Shown here: one piece after another, positions 36,330 to 46,366 of the stretch
Layout: the number at the start of each line of letters is the position of its first letter
Position numbering within the stretch: position 1 is the first letter of the stretch
From: Prostheceraeus crozeri
Taxonomy: Eukaryota; Platyhelminthes; Polycladida; Euryleptidae
DNA length: 64,000 bases
Assembly (NCBI GenBank): GCA_907163375.1
Contig: CAJQUW010011522.1
Coordinates: 160,079-224,078 of the forward strand
Direction of reading: 5' to 3'
Position numbers and translations under genes: made by a program
The notes under the pieces: generated by a model
Databases searched by the model: none
Told to the model about the DNA's origin: nothing
Seen by the model: only the letters and a program-made list of their open reading frames with translations

Positions 36330-37349
36330 TATCCCACGGTTACTACATTGCTAATACATCAACTATGTAGTTCCCACAGTTGAACAGTGCACTACATTCA
36401 AACTGAAGATGAAGTACTGTGATATCGAAACGTGTGGATTCCAGGAGACTTTATTACGCTTGCAATTACTTTTCTGCAAAGGTTTTAAGTGATTTGAAGA
36501 TCTAAACCGTGGCTTCTTGGAGAGTTCATGTGCCTCTCACTTTCCGAGAGGAAATAAAGCTATGGTAGTTTTCTGATTTATATTTTACGTTCAGCAATTA
36601 CAGGGAAGAATATCGTAACACCAGCAGTATGTTTAGACTTTGACAATAAGTCCCGTAGTAAGTTTCTCTGAAAAATTGATGACAGCACACGGGAGGTAAT
36701 TCAATTTAGTATTGTTTCAAAAGAATTGAGAACTCCCCTTTCAAAGCCGAGATTCCAAATATATCAAAGGTAAAATGAATGTACAAACAAATGGAGGTTA
36801 AGTCAAGGTGATCAGAACATTGGGTTTTGACTGTACCTTAATTTTACTTTGAAATTTCGGCTTTAAAAAAAGGGGTGCTTAGTGCCTTTGAAAATGACTA
36901 AATGCTTTGAAAAAGATTGCCGGTAGCTGTCCACCGGGTAAATACTTTATATACATGTAAATATTTTGGACGCATTATCGACGAGGACAGTAAGGCAATT
37001 TAAACTGCGCGCTGGTGATCAGCTTGCACCGTAAAGCAATTGCAATTACATCCCAATTACATGGCTGAAAATTATTTGATTGCGATTATAAATTGCTCGT
37101 CAGAAAATGCAATTGATTGCAATGGTTAATTACGTGTATACAGTAATTGTAACCGCCTTTGCGTAGTTGTGATCGCCACACAAGTCTGACGCACATGAAT
37201 GGCACCGATGTGTTGCCATAATTAACCAAATGTCATCAGACCTGATTTCCATGGAAGATCAAACAATCAACTAGAAAAGATGATTCCTTGAAATGTCCTA
37301 GCGTAAAGGAGGAATGACCAAAACATTACCTAGTCCTCGCCCCACCGGT
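36330..37349. other. No gene recognised; possible PLE terminus
   Basis: At 36404-36440 the sequence ACTGAAGATGAAG followed by ATATCGAAACGTG has the CTGAAGA...GAAA spacing of a hammerhead core, but no convincing stem II or stem I. It may be an eroded PLE end. The rest is unremarkable. Confidence 0.35.
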
Positions 37350-38357
37350 GGGTGTGTGCCATCCCCCTGGCGAGTCTTTTGAATATCTTTTAACCCTATC
37401 CATCCCGGGGGGGGGGGGTTCGGCCCCCTGTCGCATTTTTGCTGTTGAGCTTTTAAAACTGAACCGATTGATCCAGACTTAATTGACCCAGGCGATAAGA
37501 GTCATCCAAACTTGAATGTCATGTAAATACAACTTATTTGCTTTTCAGTAGAAATGACTCACCTAAGTTGCAACTAAGTAGTGTTCGTTCATATTATTTT
37601 GAAAACCTCTGCTTATTCAGTGTCATTATTAGTCTTAATTACATTATTGGAAGGTAGCAAGACCTCTTAAATTGTTTCTACAGATGAATAAAAGCAGTCA
37701 ATTTTGAGTGAAAACTTTCCCTTTTCTGCTTATGATTTATTTTTGAATATTCAACTTCTGCATATTCAAATTTTGAATTTAAATTCATGATGTGTAGACA
37801 AACAAGTTTAAAGCATCAAATAGCATCATTCTTCTGATCATTAATTGTATGTGTCACTAACGTCATTGAACTAAAAGCACTGAATCTATGTTTGCAGTCG
37901 ATGAGAAAAAAACATAAAAAGATCCGCTTAATTTTGAGGTTCAAATTTTAAATCGCCATTTAAAGCATCAAGATTTACGAATTAGAAAAAACAGATACCA
38001 CCGTTAGAAAGATCACACGCAGAATATTCTACCCTAAATTTCATGTACAACGGAGCAGTATTTAGGAAGTTAAGGAGGGGGGCCAAATCGCCCCCCCCCC
38101 CGGGATGGCGATGCGCTTCAGAGCCCGGTATGGATAGGGTTAAACCAAGCAAGCTATGGCCACCTGATTCATTCTACTTTTGACAGAAGGATGATAAATT
38201 TGGTACAATACTTTTGGCATGAAGTCTATTTTAAAATTTGAATGTTTGGAACATTTTGGCTGATTTTGGTATATAAGCACTTCTAATGCATATTCTTGAT
38301 GAAATAAATTGAGATTACAGAAAGGATTCTTCCTATTGATATACAGATATTCACGAT
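37350..38357. repeat. Dispersed repeat family A, copy split by a MITE
   Basis: 37350-37393 and 38140-38357 together align with 641-890. Shared words are CCCCTGGCGA, TTGAATATCTTTT, ACCAAGC, GCTATGGCCA, TTTGAATGTTTGGAA and CTTGATGAAATAA. The piggyBac MITE 37394-38139 sits exactly at the junction. The repeat appears to resume at 40468 after a further insertion. Confidence 0.7.
37394..38139. mobile_element. piggyBac-type MITE (CCCTATCCAT family)
   Basis: The left end CCCTATCCATCCCGG and right end CCGGTATGGATAGGG are inverted repeats, flanked by TTAA (37390-37393 and 38140-38143). Subterminal G runs face C runs (GGGGGGGGGG at about 37408, CCCCCCCCCC at about 38090). The homologous repeat at 641-990 lacks the whole insert and shows one TTGAA-like site instead. 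A short relative occupies 48953-49242, and a right-end fragment lies at 44425-44449. No reading frame of note. Confidence 0.88.
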
Positions 38358-39113
38358 TGCATCCGTGATGGAAGCTGTGAAAGAACAATGAGTTGAGAAG
38401 ACTCTCATTGAAACACTTCAAGCAACTTACAATGAAGTAATGTGCGAAATAACTTCGCGGTCCCTTCTTAAGCCATCTAAATAACTTCGCGATCCCTTAT
38501 CTCCGAAATTATTTGCATCCACGTTAGAAAACATTCCGAAAGCAAAACTGCAATGACTTTCGGGATAAAAAACTGAATAAAAAACTAAACGGTAGAAAAC
38601 TGAATCACCTGAAATTTGCAGATGATATGATAAGTGATGGTAAATTTTATTTAGATACATACCTATATTCCATATTATCAAACTCCCTTCCTATCTCCAC
38701 TATGTTGAACTATGCGTTCTACATTTTCTAATGTAGAACGGAATTTCTATGAATCAAAATACATGTAATCCAATGGGCTACCGTGCTACATTTTTTTACC
38801 CTACAATGCACCCAAATTGCAAGTAAGCTTAGATGATATCTTGGGTATAGATAATAAGGCTACATCTCATGCAAATGCCAGTTAAATATCGGTTCACTTG
38901 AAATTCGAATGAAGGAATTGCACATAGAAGTAGATAATAGTACTTTCTATGGTATTGTTAATTTCTATGGAAATGCATGACATCAATATTGGATAGGCTA
39001 TCTACTAGGACTTTGGATGCCATGGAAAGCCAACCACGTTTGTGTTCTTAGCAGATTGTCTATATCGTCACTGGTCCATAGAGTTCATTGACATTTCTTG
39101 ATCGTTTGATAAT

Positions 39114-39217
39114 AGTGATATAACTACTCCATCTGTACTACCATAGAAAGATGTAGCACTCGGCTTCGCCTCGTGCTACATTTTCTGTGGTAGTACAGAT
39201 GTCGTAGTTATATCACT
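39114..39217. repeat. Hairpin with about 45-bp arms and a GC-rich loop
   Basis: Left arm 39114-39159 and right arm 39173-39217 are reverse complements with a few mismatches (AGTGATATAACTAC faces GTAGTTATATCACT; ATGTAGCAC faces GTGCTACAT). The 13-nt loop reads TCGGCTTCGCCTC. A transcript would fold into a stable long stem. Confidence 0.9.
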
Positions 39218-39689
39218 ATATTGAAGATGATTTTTTATATATTGTGACCATGATCATTAAAGTGTAAATGTTGTATTGATGATTTTGCTACATTCATTCT
39301 TGTATTAGATGTTAAGCATTTACGTTCTTTTGCTCCATGTGAGGACTCCCATCCAATGAACTCTTATCATGTCGTGATCATCACTCTTCAAATTTGTAAA
39401 TGTAGACCCTCTAGATCTCACGTATTTTGTATATGGTATATGATGTACATCATGATGACTCTGAAAATTTGTAAATATGTAGGTCTCATATAATTTGTTT
39501 ATGACGGTGTATGATGTGCATGTACATCATGATCACTCGGTAAATTTGTAAATATATATCTCATGTATTTTTTCATTGATGCTAAACTTTGCGTATGCAT
39601 ACATGTATGTTACACGTGTTATCAACGCTTGCTTGTAAGTGCCCTTGCGGCCGTCGCTTTGCGTTTTCTGTATACTTCATAATAAACAT

Positions 39690-40467
39690 TTATGACTTAT
39701 GACTTATATAGTCCTTATTGCAAATACCGGTGACGAGATCCAAGAAATGTTAAGCCGACTGAACACGGTTAGCGCAAAAAGCGGTCTAAAAATTAATATA
39801 ACGAAGACTAAGGTAATGAGCAACAATTTTGCTACCAAAAAGCGGGTTATCCTAAAAGACGAAGAAATCAAGGAGGCAGACCAGTACGTCTACTTATGCC
39901 AAGACGTTTGACTCAATAACAACATCATACCAGAAATAAGTAAACAATGTCAACAAGGATGGATAAACTTTCGAAAACTTCGGATGTGAAACGTGGACAC
40001 TAACTAAGAAAATGGAACAAAAGTTATTGGTGACACGAAGAGCCATGGAAAGATTGATGTTGGGAATTACAAAAAGAGACCGAAAAACAAACATGTGGAT
40101 TCGAAACAAAATGATTGTGTGGATTCAAGAAAGAGCATTAAAGAAAAACATCAAGAAGAAAACATTGTGGATTCGAACTTTTGAAACAAAAGTTCGAGAC
40201 ATTATAAGAACAGTTAGACAATCGAAATGGCGATAGACTGGTCACGTGATGAAACCCAAGGACGAAAGATGGATTAATACGCTGACGGAGAGGACACTGG
40301 GAGAAGAAACAAGGAAACGTGGCCGACCATTGGCAAGGTGGAGAGATACACGAAGTCGGCGACAACTCGAGGAGACTGGCAGAAGATCGCATTCGATGGA
40401 GGAGGAATGACGAGGCATTTGCTCAGCGGTGGGGCAACAACGGCTAGTGAAGACGATGATGATGATT
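39690..40467 (+). pseudogene. RTE-type LINE, 5'-truncated reverse transcriptase tail
   Basis: The frame opens as LIANTGDEIQEMLSRLNTVS, then AKSGLKINITKTKVMS, the segment just after the catalytic motif C in RTE/BovB reverse transcriptases. It continues with DEEIKEADQYVYLCQDV and a stop at about 39909. After losses the connecting region follows in other frames: CETWTLTKKMEQKLLVTRRA and MERLMLGITKRDRK, then TGHVMKPKDERW and KRGRPLARWRDT. It ends at a short (GAT)n tail (about 40455-40467), the usual RTE 3' end. Several stops and frameshifts are present and all catalytic motifs are missing, so the copy is dead on arrival or long decayed. Confidence 0.85.
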
Positions 40468-40560
40468 CACAATTGGAAAGTTTTTGAATCTGAAATCACC
40501 TGCTTATTATGTATTCATGTTTGAAATTTGAAAGTCAAATTTCAAATTAATTATACACTC
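40468..40560. repeat. Dispersed repeat family A, right-hand piece
   Basis: Aligns with 895-985 (TTTGAATTTGAAAT, TTATGTATGCATGTTT, AAATTTGAAA, TCAAATTTCAA). It probably continues the copy begun at 37350. Confidence 0.55.
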
Positions 40561-41538
40561 CTTTTATGTTGTGTTCATGTACACGATCTTAGTGGTCACA
40601 GTGCTGCTGTTCTGAACAGAGTTTCGCACTCAGTCGTATAGAACGACTGATTGGAAGCAGAATTGTTTAATGGCCCTGTGATTGGAATACCTGCAAGCTG
40701 AGATCTTGCAAGGGCTGGTAGAAGGACTTTTCATACTGTCTGTCGTGATTTGATAATAGGAAAATATCTTTACAAAAGTCGGTCCTGATGTGAGAATGCA
40801 AGATACGAGCAGTACATCTAGCCAATAAGGAAAGTCAGTCAACCATTTGATGCATTGACAGCACAGACTTTTTTATAAGGCCCCTCAAAAGTTAAAAGAT
40901 TCAGAACTCGGAAATTCTTTCATATGTAGGCCTTTTGCACATAACTCCCTCCTGTAACTTAACCTGACACCGATTGACTTTATCTTTGAGATGCAGATGC
41001 TTTAGGCTATGCCGAACATTTCATTAAGACTATGGAACCAACAGGAAAAATCAAGTCCTCACTTCAAAAACAACAAAATTTGTCTGTATTTGGTGATGAA
41101 CTAGCTTTGGTGCAGTGACTAGATTTTCTCTTGTTGTAATTTGTACTATGGTTCATAGCGGTCTTTATAGTTGCAACTAATCTGACCTCTAACTAAAAAG
41201 GTCAATGATTTTGAATGCAAAAAAGAGCATTTTGTCGTCTTTGTTCCACAAGCAGCTACTAGATTCCACTTAGCTCATCACGAACCCTGTCAACGGATCG
41301 ATAACGTTTTTTTAGCTGTGGTAAGTCATTAATTAACTCCAATATTCTCTAAGATCTGCTATTACTATGCTAGTGTCATCGGAGTGATATACTAGACATT
41401 TTGAATTTTATGTCATTCGCCACTGTAGTCTAAGAATTGATGAGAGAATAGGCTAATCCATGTAGGATCTACATGTGCCTCAGAGTCCGATGAAGATGGA
41501 TTGAACTGTAAGGATCAATTATTCACACCTGTTGTAGA
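40561..41538. other. No gene recognised
   Basis: Nothing beyond short chance frames. Confidence 0.4.
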
Positions 41539-43261
41539 CAGGGTTCGCTTTTTTCCGGCTGAAACTGGTTTTTGCCACTAAGTGGTAAAAACCCGGTAAA
41601 AATCGGCAAAAAATGGCAAAAACTGGTAACAACCGGCTAAAACTAAAATTCCGAAAATTCAGTCTATTTCTTCACGAAATGATCGACAGCAAGTTAGGGT
41701 TTGAGTATTATGATGCATGCGGGTTTGCAGTTTGCAACTCTTATCTTCCAAAACATGACATTCATTCTGTGATATAACCACATGATATGTTTTTATAACA
41801 ATCGACAAACGATGTTGTCTTTCTTTACGATTGATCTGCCCTTTTCTTGTGATTTAAGAACAAATGTAGACTTCAGCACCATTTTAGCTCTTTGGTTCAT
41901 GTAACAGAAGTTGTTAGATACTCCCAGAATTATCATCAAATGAATCGATGAAAATAAATATATGAATAAAACTGGTTTATACATAGAACTGAATTAAGCA
42001 AACCACTTTCTTCATGTCGAAGAGCTTCAATAATCCCACTGTCATTCTTCTGTGTTGAGTGTTCAGCAAGAATGTAGAGTGTATTTTAATAGTAGCTTAG
42101 ATTTCATCAGATCTAGATTTGAACCCAGGTCTCATGAACGCTGAGAAAACACAATCAAAAAGTCTCTGCACCGGAAAATGTCAGCTCCCAAATCAAGCAA
42201 TGTGCAACAGTCACTTAGAATGCATTTCTACTTTTTAGAAACATACTTAATGTACTAATCCTTGTGATTTGAGCAGAAAATCTTGATTTGCATGAACAAA
42301 TAATAATTAGATAACATAGTTCGCACCAGCAATCTTGATAAAGTGAGGTATAATGTATGTCTGAACAGCTTCCGTTAAAATCTCAACAAAAGAACATTTC
42401 CAGTAAGCTGCAAAATTGATCTTGTTGATAGAATCTGAGAGCGACAAACAATTGTGACATTATTGTGATATACAAGTCTGTTTAAAGTTTTGAATTTTCT
42501 ATATTTTGAGCTCAAATCTAAACTTTACTTTCGGTATTAAATTCATTTAACATGACTTTGTCCTCTAAATATGTGAGGGCAAATTACCATGACATGAGAA
42601 ATGTTCAAGGACAAATTTTTTAATCTAGTCCTTGTGGGAGTGCAGAATAAATTTCATAGTAATATTCGTGTAATCACAATGGGTATCAGACATTTGCCAC
42701 AGATTTAGAAGAGAAGCTGCTCTATATGAGATCAGCAGGGAGGTTAATCACAGAAATCCGAGGCCAGATTTCTACTTTTTCTTGCCCTCCCAGCTTCATG
42801 GAATGCCTGTTTTTGATCTTTTATATAGAGCCAAGTGATTTCCTTCCAGCATGGACGTCTGTTGCATCTTACAATGAATGGAATTCGTAAAGCAACAAAA
42901 TGCGTGCACGCTTAGAAGAATGCACAACAGCTTTATAACAATATTTTTTATAATAATTCAAATTCTTACACCTCTGGAATATATTCTCGATTGAAATATC
43001 ATATTAATAAGGTTTGAATTGTTAAAATACAGGCCTAAATGTTTATCAAATGGTGAAAAAGTAAAATGAACTTATTGCGACTAGCGTACATCAATAAAGA
43101 AAGGAGTGACGATGATCCTTTAGTGCCCAAAAAACTCAAGTAGTAATGCTGGAAAAACAGTTTTAGCCGAAAAATTGTGACAAAGCTGGTGATTTTTACC
43201 AGGTTTTTACCGGTCTTTACCAGGTGGTAAAAACTAGGGTGGTTTTTACCGGCCAGCCCTG
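41539..43261. mobile_element. hAT-type non-autonomous element
   Basis: Termini CAGGGTTCGC (left) and CCAGCCCTG (right; CAGGGCTGG when complemented) have the CAGGG start of many hAT elements. Inside them both ends carry GGTAAAAAC-type repeats in inverted orientation over about 75 bp. The flanks GTTGTAGA (41531-41538) and GTCGCAGA (43262-43269) agree at 6 of 8 positions, both differences being transitions, as expected for a decayed 8-bp hAT target duplication. No transposase frame is recognisable. A SINE is nested at 42005-42210. Confidence 0.8.
42005..42210 (-). mobile_element. tRNA-derived SINE, copy 2
   Basis: A diverged copy of 5850-6050 in the same orientation. The B box is clear (complement of 42116-42127, TGGGTTCAAATC); the A box (complement of 42140-42164) is eroded. 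It lies inside the hAT element and so inserted after it, unless it was present in the hAT element's ancestor. Confidence 0.6.
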
Positions 43262-43794
43262 GTCGCAGAACTAAAGAATAAATAAGTTTGCATTTTCGTC
43301 CTTTACTCAGACAGACAGAGAACAGGAATTCCATCTCTGCGGTTTCATATTACATTTGCATAGCTCAAGGGATGCTGAAGTTTAGACACAACACTTGAAT
43401 AGAATGAATAGTTGGAACACACCTGCTGGTTCATAAGCTTTATCAGAATATTTCTCAACTTTCAAATTATATCCAAGGAAACGAAAGGGATCACATATCA
43501 GTTTTCACCTTCCTAAAGCGTTTCAATTAATTTGCATTTTTGAAAATATTTACCTGCATAGGATAATCAAATTACCTGCTAAGTTTGCTGCATAGTTTTC
43601 ATTCTGATGAATTTAATAAATCGGAATATGAGGAATATAGGTATAAACTTCATCACTTTTACCCAGGCACTTTCGCGGTCTCTCAAGGTAGTGTCGTATG
43701 CCATACATGCACGTTGATAGCAAAAGGTCGTAGTATATGAAGTATCTACAAAGAATGACATGTATGCCCTCGATTCCCCGACAGCACTCTCCTG
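43262..43794. other. No gene recognised
   Basis: The minus-strand frame at 43579-43938 (119 codons) runs through the SINE promoter and is not protein-like. Confidence 0.4.
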
Positions 43795-43860
43795 ACCCAG
43801 AAATCGAACCGAAGTCCGCGGTGGAGACGAGCTCGCACCTTCTTCACTAGGCCACGCTGA
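43795..43860 (-). mobile_element. tRNA-like head of a second SINE type
   Basis: On the minus strand GCGTGGCCTAGTGAAGAAGG (A-box region) is followed by GGTTCGATTTC (B box, complement of 43800-43810), with tRNA-like spacing. The acceptor arms do not pair, so it is a tRNA-derived retroposon head and not a tRNA gene. The body may extend towards 43700. Confidence 0.55.
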
Positions 43861-43864
43861 CGAT

Positions 43865-44424
43865 ATAAAAGTAATGCGAGTAAAGCAGAAGACATACATA
43901 ACTGGTACCGATAGCTCATGTCCTGCTGCATCTGACAAGATTCTGGCAACATTCTACATGTATAGCGGGACAGTCATTTAACTACGTCAAACAGGAAACT
44001 CTACACTGACAACGAAGGTGGATCGTTGTATGAATGTCTATCATGTCATTCTCAATACACGTACATCAACGATCATAACAAAGTATAGATATCTGAAGCG
44101 GATAGCTTTCTCATAAACGAGGATTCGCTTCCTTCTTTGAATGATCCCATTCATTTTTTAGCAATCCAACACATTCTACAAATTCAAATTTGACTGCGAT
44201 ACAACTACATTGTCCGCAAAGAAACCATTTAAAATCCCGAATTATGAACATTACCCTCGCTGGGACAGACCAGGTACACTTCAAAAGTGTTGACGATTTC
44301 CATGTGTCGTCATTTAGTTGATTGTAATCAATTTTAACGGGAGAACATTGAGATGCAGGGCATATTACAGACTAGACACATCTGAAAGTGTATGAGACTT
44401 TTTAATAAAAAGCAGAAAACTGGT
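43865..44424. other. No gene recognised
   Basis: Nothing is seen. Confidence 0.4.
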
Positions 44425-44449
44425 GAGAGCCCGGTATGGAAAGGGTCAA
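44425..44449. repeat. Right-end fragment of the CCCTATCCAT piggyBac MITE
   Basis: GAGCCCGGTATGG followed by AAAGGGTCAATTAA matches the right end of 37394-38139 (GAGCCCGGTATGG, ATAGGGTTAA). No left end is found. Confidence 0.55.
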
Positions 44450-44640
44450 TTAAATAATAATTGGGATATAATTTTGGAAAAGATATAATATTGAAAGTAA
44501 GTTATGTAGTTGATGAAATATGTAGTCGCGAGACCTTTCGTCCGGGGTTCAATGTCTCTCCATCGTTCGTCAGACGAGAACGGGACGAGAGGCCGGGCGA
44601 ACAAGGGTAATGCAAGGGGTCTGCTGCTTTTCAAAGATGA
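44450..44640 (-). mobile_element. Probable PLE terminal repeat with hammerhead-like core
   Basis: On the minus strand CTGACGAACGATGG is followed 22 bases later by GGACGAAAGG and then TCTCGCGACTAC. The CTGANGA and GAAA elements have the right order, but stem II is not convincing, so I call it hammerhead-like only. The overlapping 62-codon frame is probably an accident of this sequence. It lies directly beside the piggyBac/unknown-element nest. Confidence 0.45.
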
Positions 44641-45350
44641 AATATTTTTTAAACCCCAGAGATCTTAACTTTTTCATACCCTATGAAACCTTAGGGGGGT
44701 CCTGTGGACCCTTTTACAGGCTCTCATATTTCTTGCTTAAATTGTTATCAAAATATTGGGAAAGTTGATTTTTAGTAAAACAGTGATGTTTACTTGTAGA
44801 AGATCGATACGATTGGTCCGTTAAGTGCACTAGGTGACATGCCAAGCGTGATTCACGCGCAATTGCGGAACACCCCAAACATCCGTGGTTAAGGACATTC
44901 TATTCTTCTACCCGCGTGCATACGTGCTGCACTAAGAGTTAGAAATCACTTCTGCCGTACCAAGCAAGAACACCGGATGTCCAAATTTTTCAAAATCGAT
45001 TTTTTTCAATTTCGGGTTCATCATGGACCACTTTATTCCTACTCAGAGCATTGGACTCTAATTCAAATCAATTCAGCATGAAAAACTACTGTTTTGTGGC
45101 ACTGTGGTAATGTTGCTAAAAATCGCATCGGATTACCAAGCAAGAACACCGTGTAATGAGTCACCTAACAGTCGTTTATTTGTCTTAGGAATATTCGCCT
45201 AGACACGTCTTTATGAAATTATATCAATCCTGGAATAATAAGAATACTTCGTTCGGTGTTTCAAACGATTTATTAATTAATGTTGGTGTTTGACATGTTT
45301 CAAAACTTGTTTTCATTCGCACTTTTTCTTGGTGTCCATCTTCTCCTGAA

Positions 45351-46366
45351 ATGAAGCGATCATCGAGAAAAAAGTAAGTTGCATTCATTATACGTACTGT
45401 ATGCTACTCTTTTTGCAAGATTTTACAGTAAAGAGCTATAACGTAATGACATTCAGATAATCTGCTGTATGAAATTTGTATTAGAAGAGACAATTTATGT
45501 TACGGTTGTATAATTCTAGTTAACATACGACATAAAGAAAAGCCATTGTAACATATAGACTGAAAGCCCTTGATAATATTTTTGAGTAGGTGCGTAACAG
45601 ATAGTAATATGCATATTGTTCATGTATCGAATATGTAGTAATTAGAAGCTGAAAAGTAACGGGCGCAAAAACTATTATGAAAATATTTTGGTTTAATGAG
45701 AACGTTCTACACCAAAATAAGAAAATAGCAGCTTGCTGCGAATGGGAATCGAACTCCTCAGGCGAGGATAGGCAGTTGAGATCGCTAACCCGACGATCAC
45801 TGCGACAGATGCTCTAATGGCTCTGTGGCTTTGGGGATGTATCATATGTGATATACTTGATGCTTTTGTCATAAGACTCGATTTTACTTATTTTCTCCGA
45901 GGACATGAAAATTGTGATCAAGTTGACATTGTGTTGCACTGCTTGAGCAAAAATCTCGCAAGTTCGCATAGACTACATACTGCATACTTGTATTCATTTC
46001 TGAATAACGATAAATAACATTTCATCAGTTGATTATTTCTTTTTCAGGCTTTCAGCTGAAGAGTTCGCCCTTCTCCTGACGGAGCAATCAGAGAATGTAG
46101 AGGATCAATCAGAGAATGAACCGCCCACATGCTCTGATCAAGCGTCTTCCGCCTCCTTGACTCAATGTATCGCGCAGTCCTCCTCGTCTACTCCACAGCA
46201 GCTACGAAAACCGGCAGAAAATCGACCCTACTTGAAGGACATCTCAGCCTTCAAAGTTCTGCGTGGTTCTTCAGATTTTTTTTCAAAAAATGCTTTTCAG
46301 AGCCATTCAACAGGAACCTCCACCAAGAATGCGACCAAGAGGAATCGCAAAACAGAAGAAGGATAA
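45351..46366 (+). CDS. Two-exon 113-residue protein of the unclassified element
   Basis: Exon 1 (45351-45373) starts ATG and ends at AAAAAA|GTAAGT, a strong splice donor. Exon 2 begins at 46048 after TTATTTCTTTTTCAG, a strong acceptor with polypyrimidine tract. Joined, the frame is continuous to TAA at 46364-46366, 114 codons. It begins MKRSSRKKLSAEEFALLL, goes on through an acidic Glu/Gln/Ser part (TEQSENVEDQSENEPP), a Ser-rich middle (AQSSSSTPQQLRKP), and ends basic (NATKRNRKTEEG). No domain is recognised; charge-patterned, disordered-looking sequence of this kind is common at transposase N-termini, but that is inference. A shifted frame continues PPRMRPRGIAKQKKDKL to about 46493, so the original protein may have been longer and lost by a frameshift. 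The intron is 674 bp and contains a tRNA-like segment. Expression is untested. Confidence 0.5.
45740..45800 (-). mobile_element. tRNA-like SINE head inside the intron
   Basis: The minus strand reads GGGTTAGCGATCTCAACTGC (A-box region, complement of 45771-45791) and GAGTTCGATTCCC (B box, complement of 45744-45756). The cloverleaf is incomplete, so it is a tRNA-derived retroposon head rather than a tRNA gene. Confidence 0.5.

Larger units (their letters stand above)
38358..40467. other. Second insertion within repeat family A
   Basis: ATTCACGATTG (38349-38359) recurs as ATTCACAATTG at about 40467-40477, where family A sequence resumes (TTTTGAATCTGAAAT, then TTATGTATTCATGTTTGAAAT). The 2.1 kb between behaves as an insertion ending in the RTE tail. 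Its first 1.3 kb holds a perfect 10-bp hairpin (GTTCTACATT/AATGTAGAAC, about 38717-38740) and the hairpin at 39114-39217 but no gene. Confidence 0.55.

Noticed and set aside
43795..43860. Functional tRNA genes at 43795, 45740, 5984 and 42140
   Set aside because: A and B boxes are present but acceptor and other stems do not pair; the first family occurs as a SINE with a shared body.
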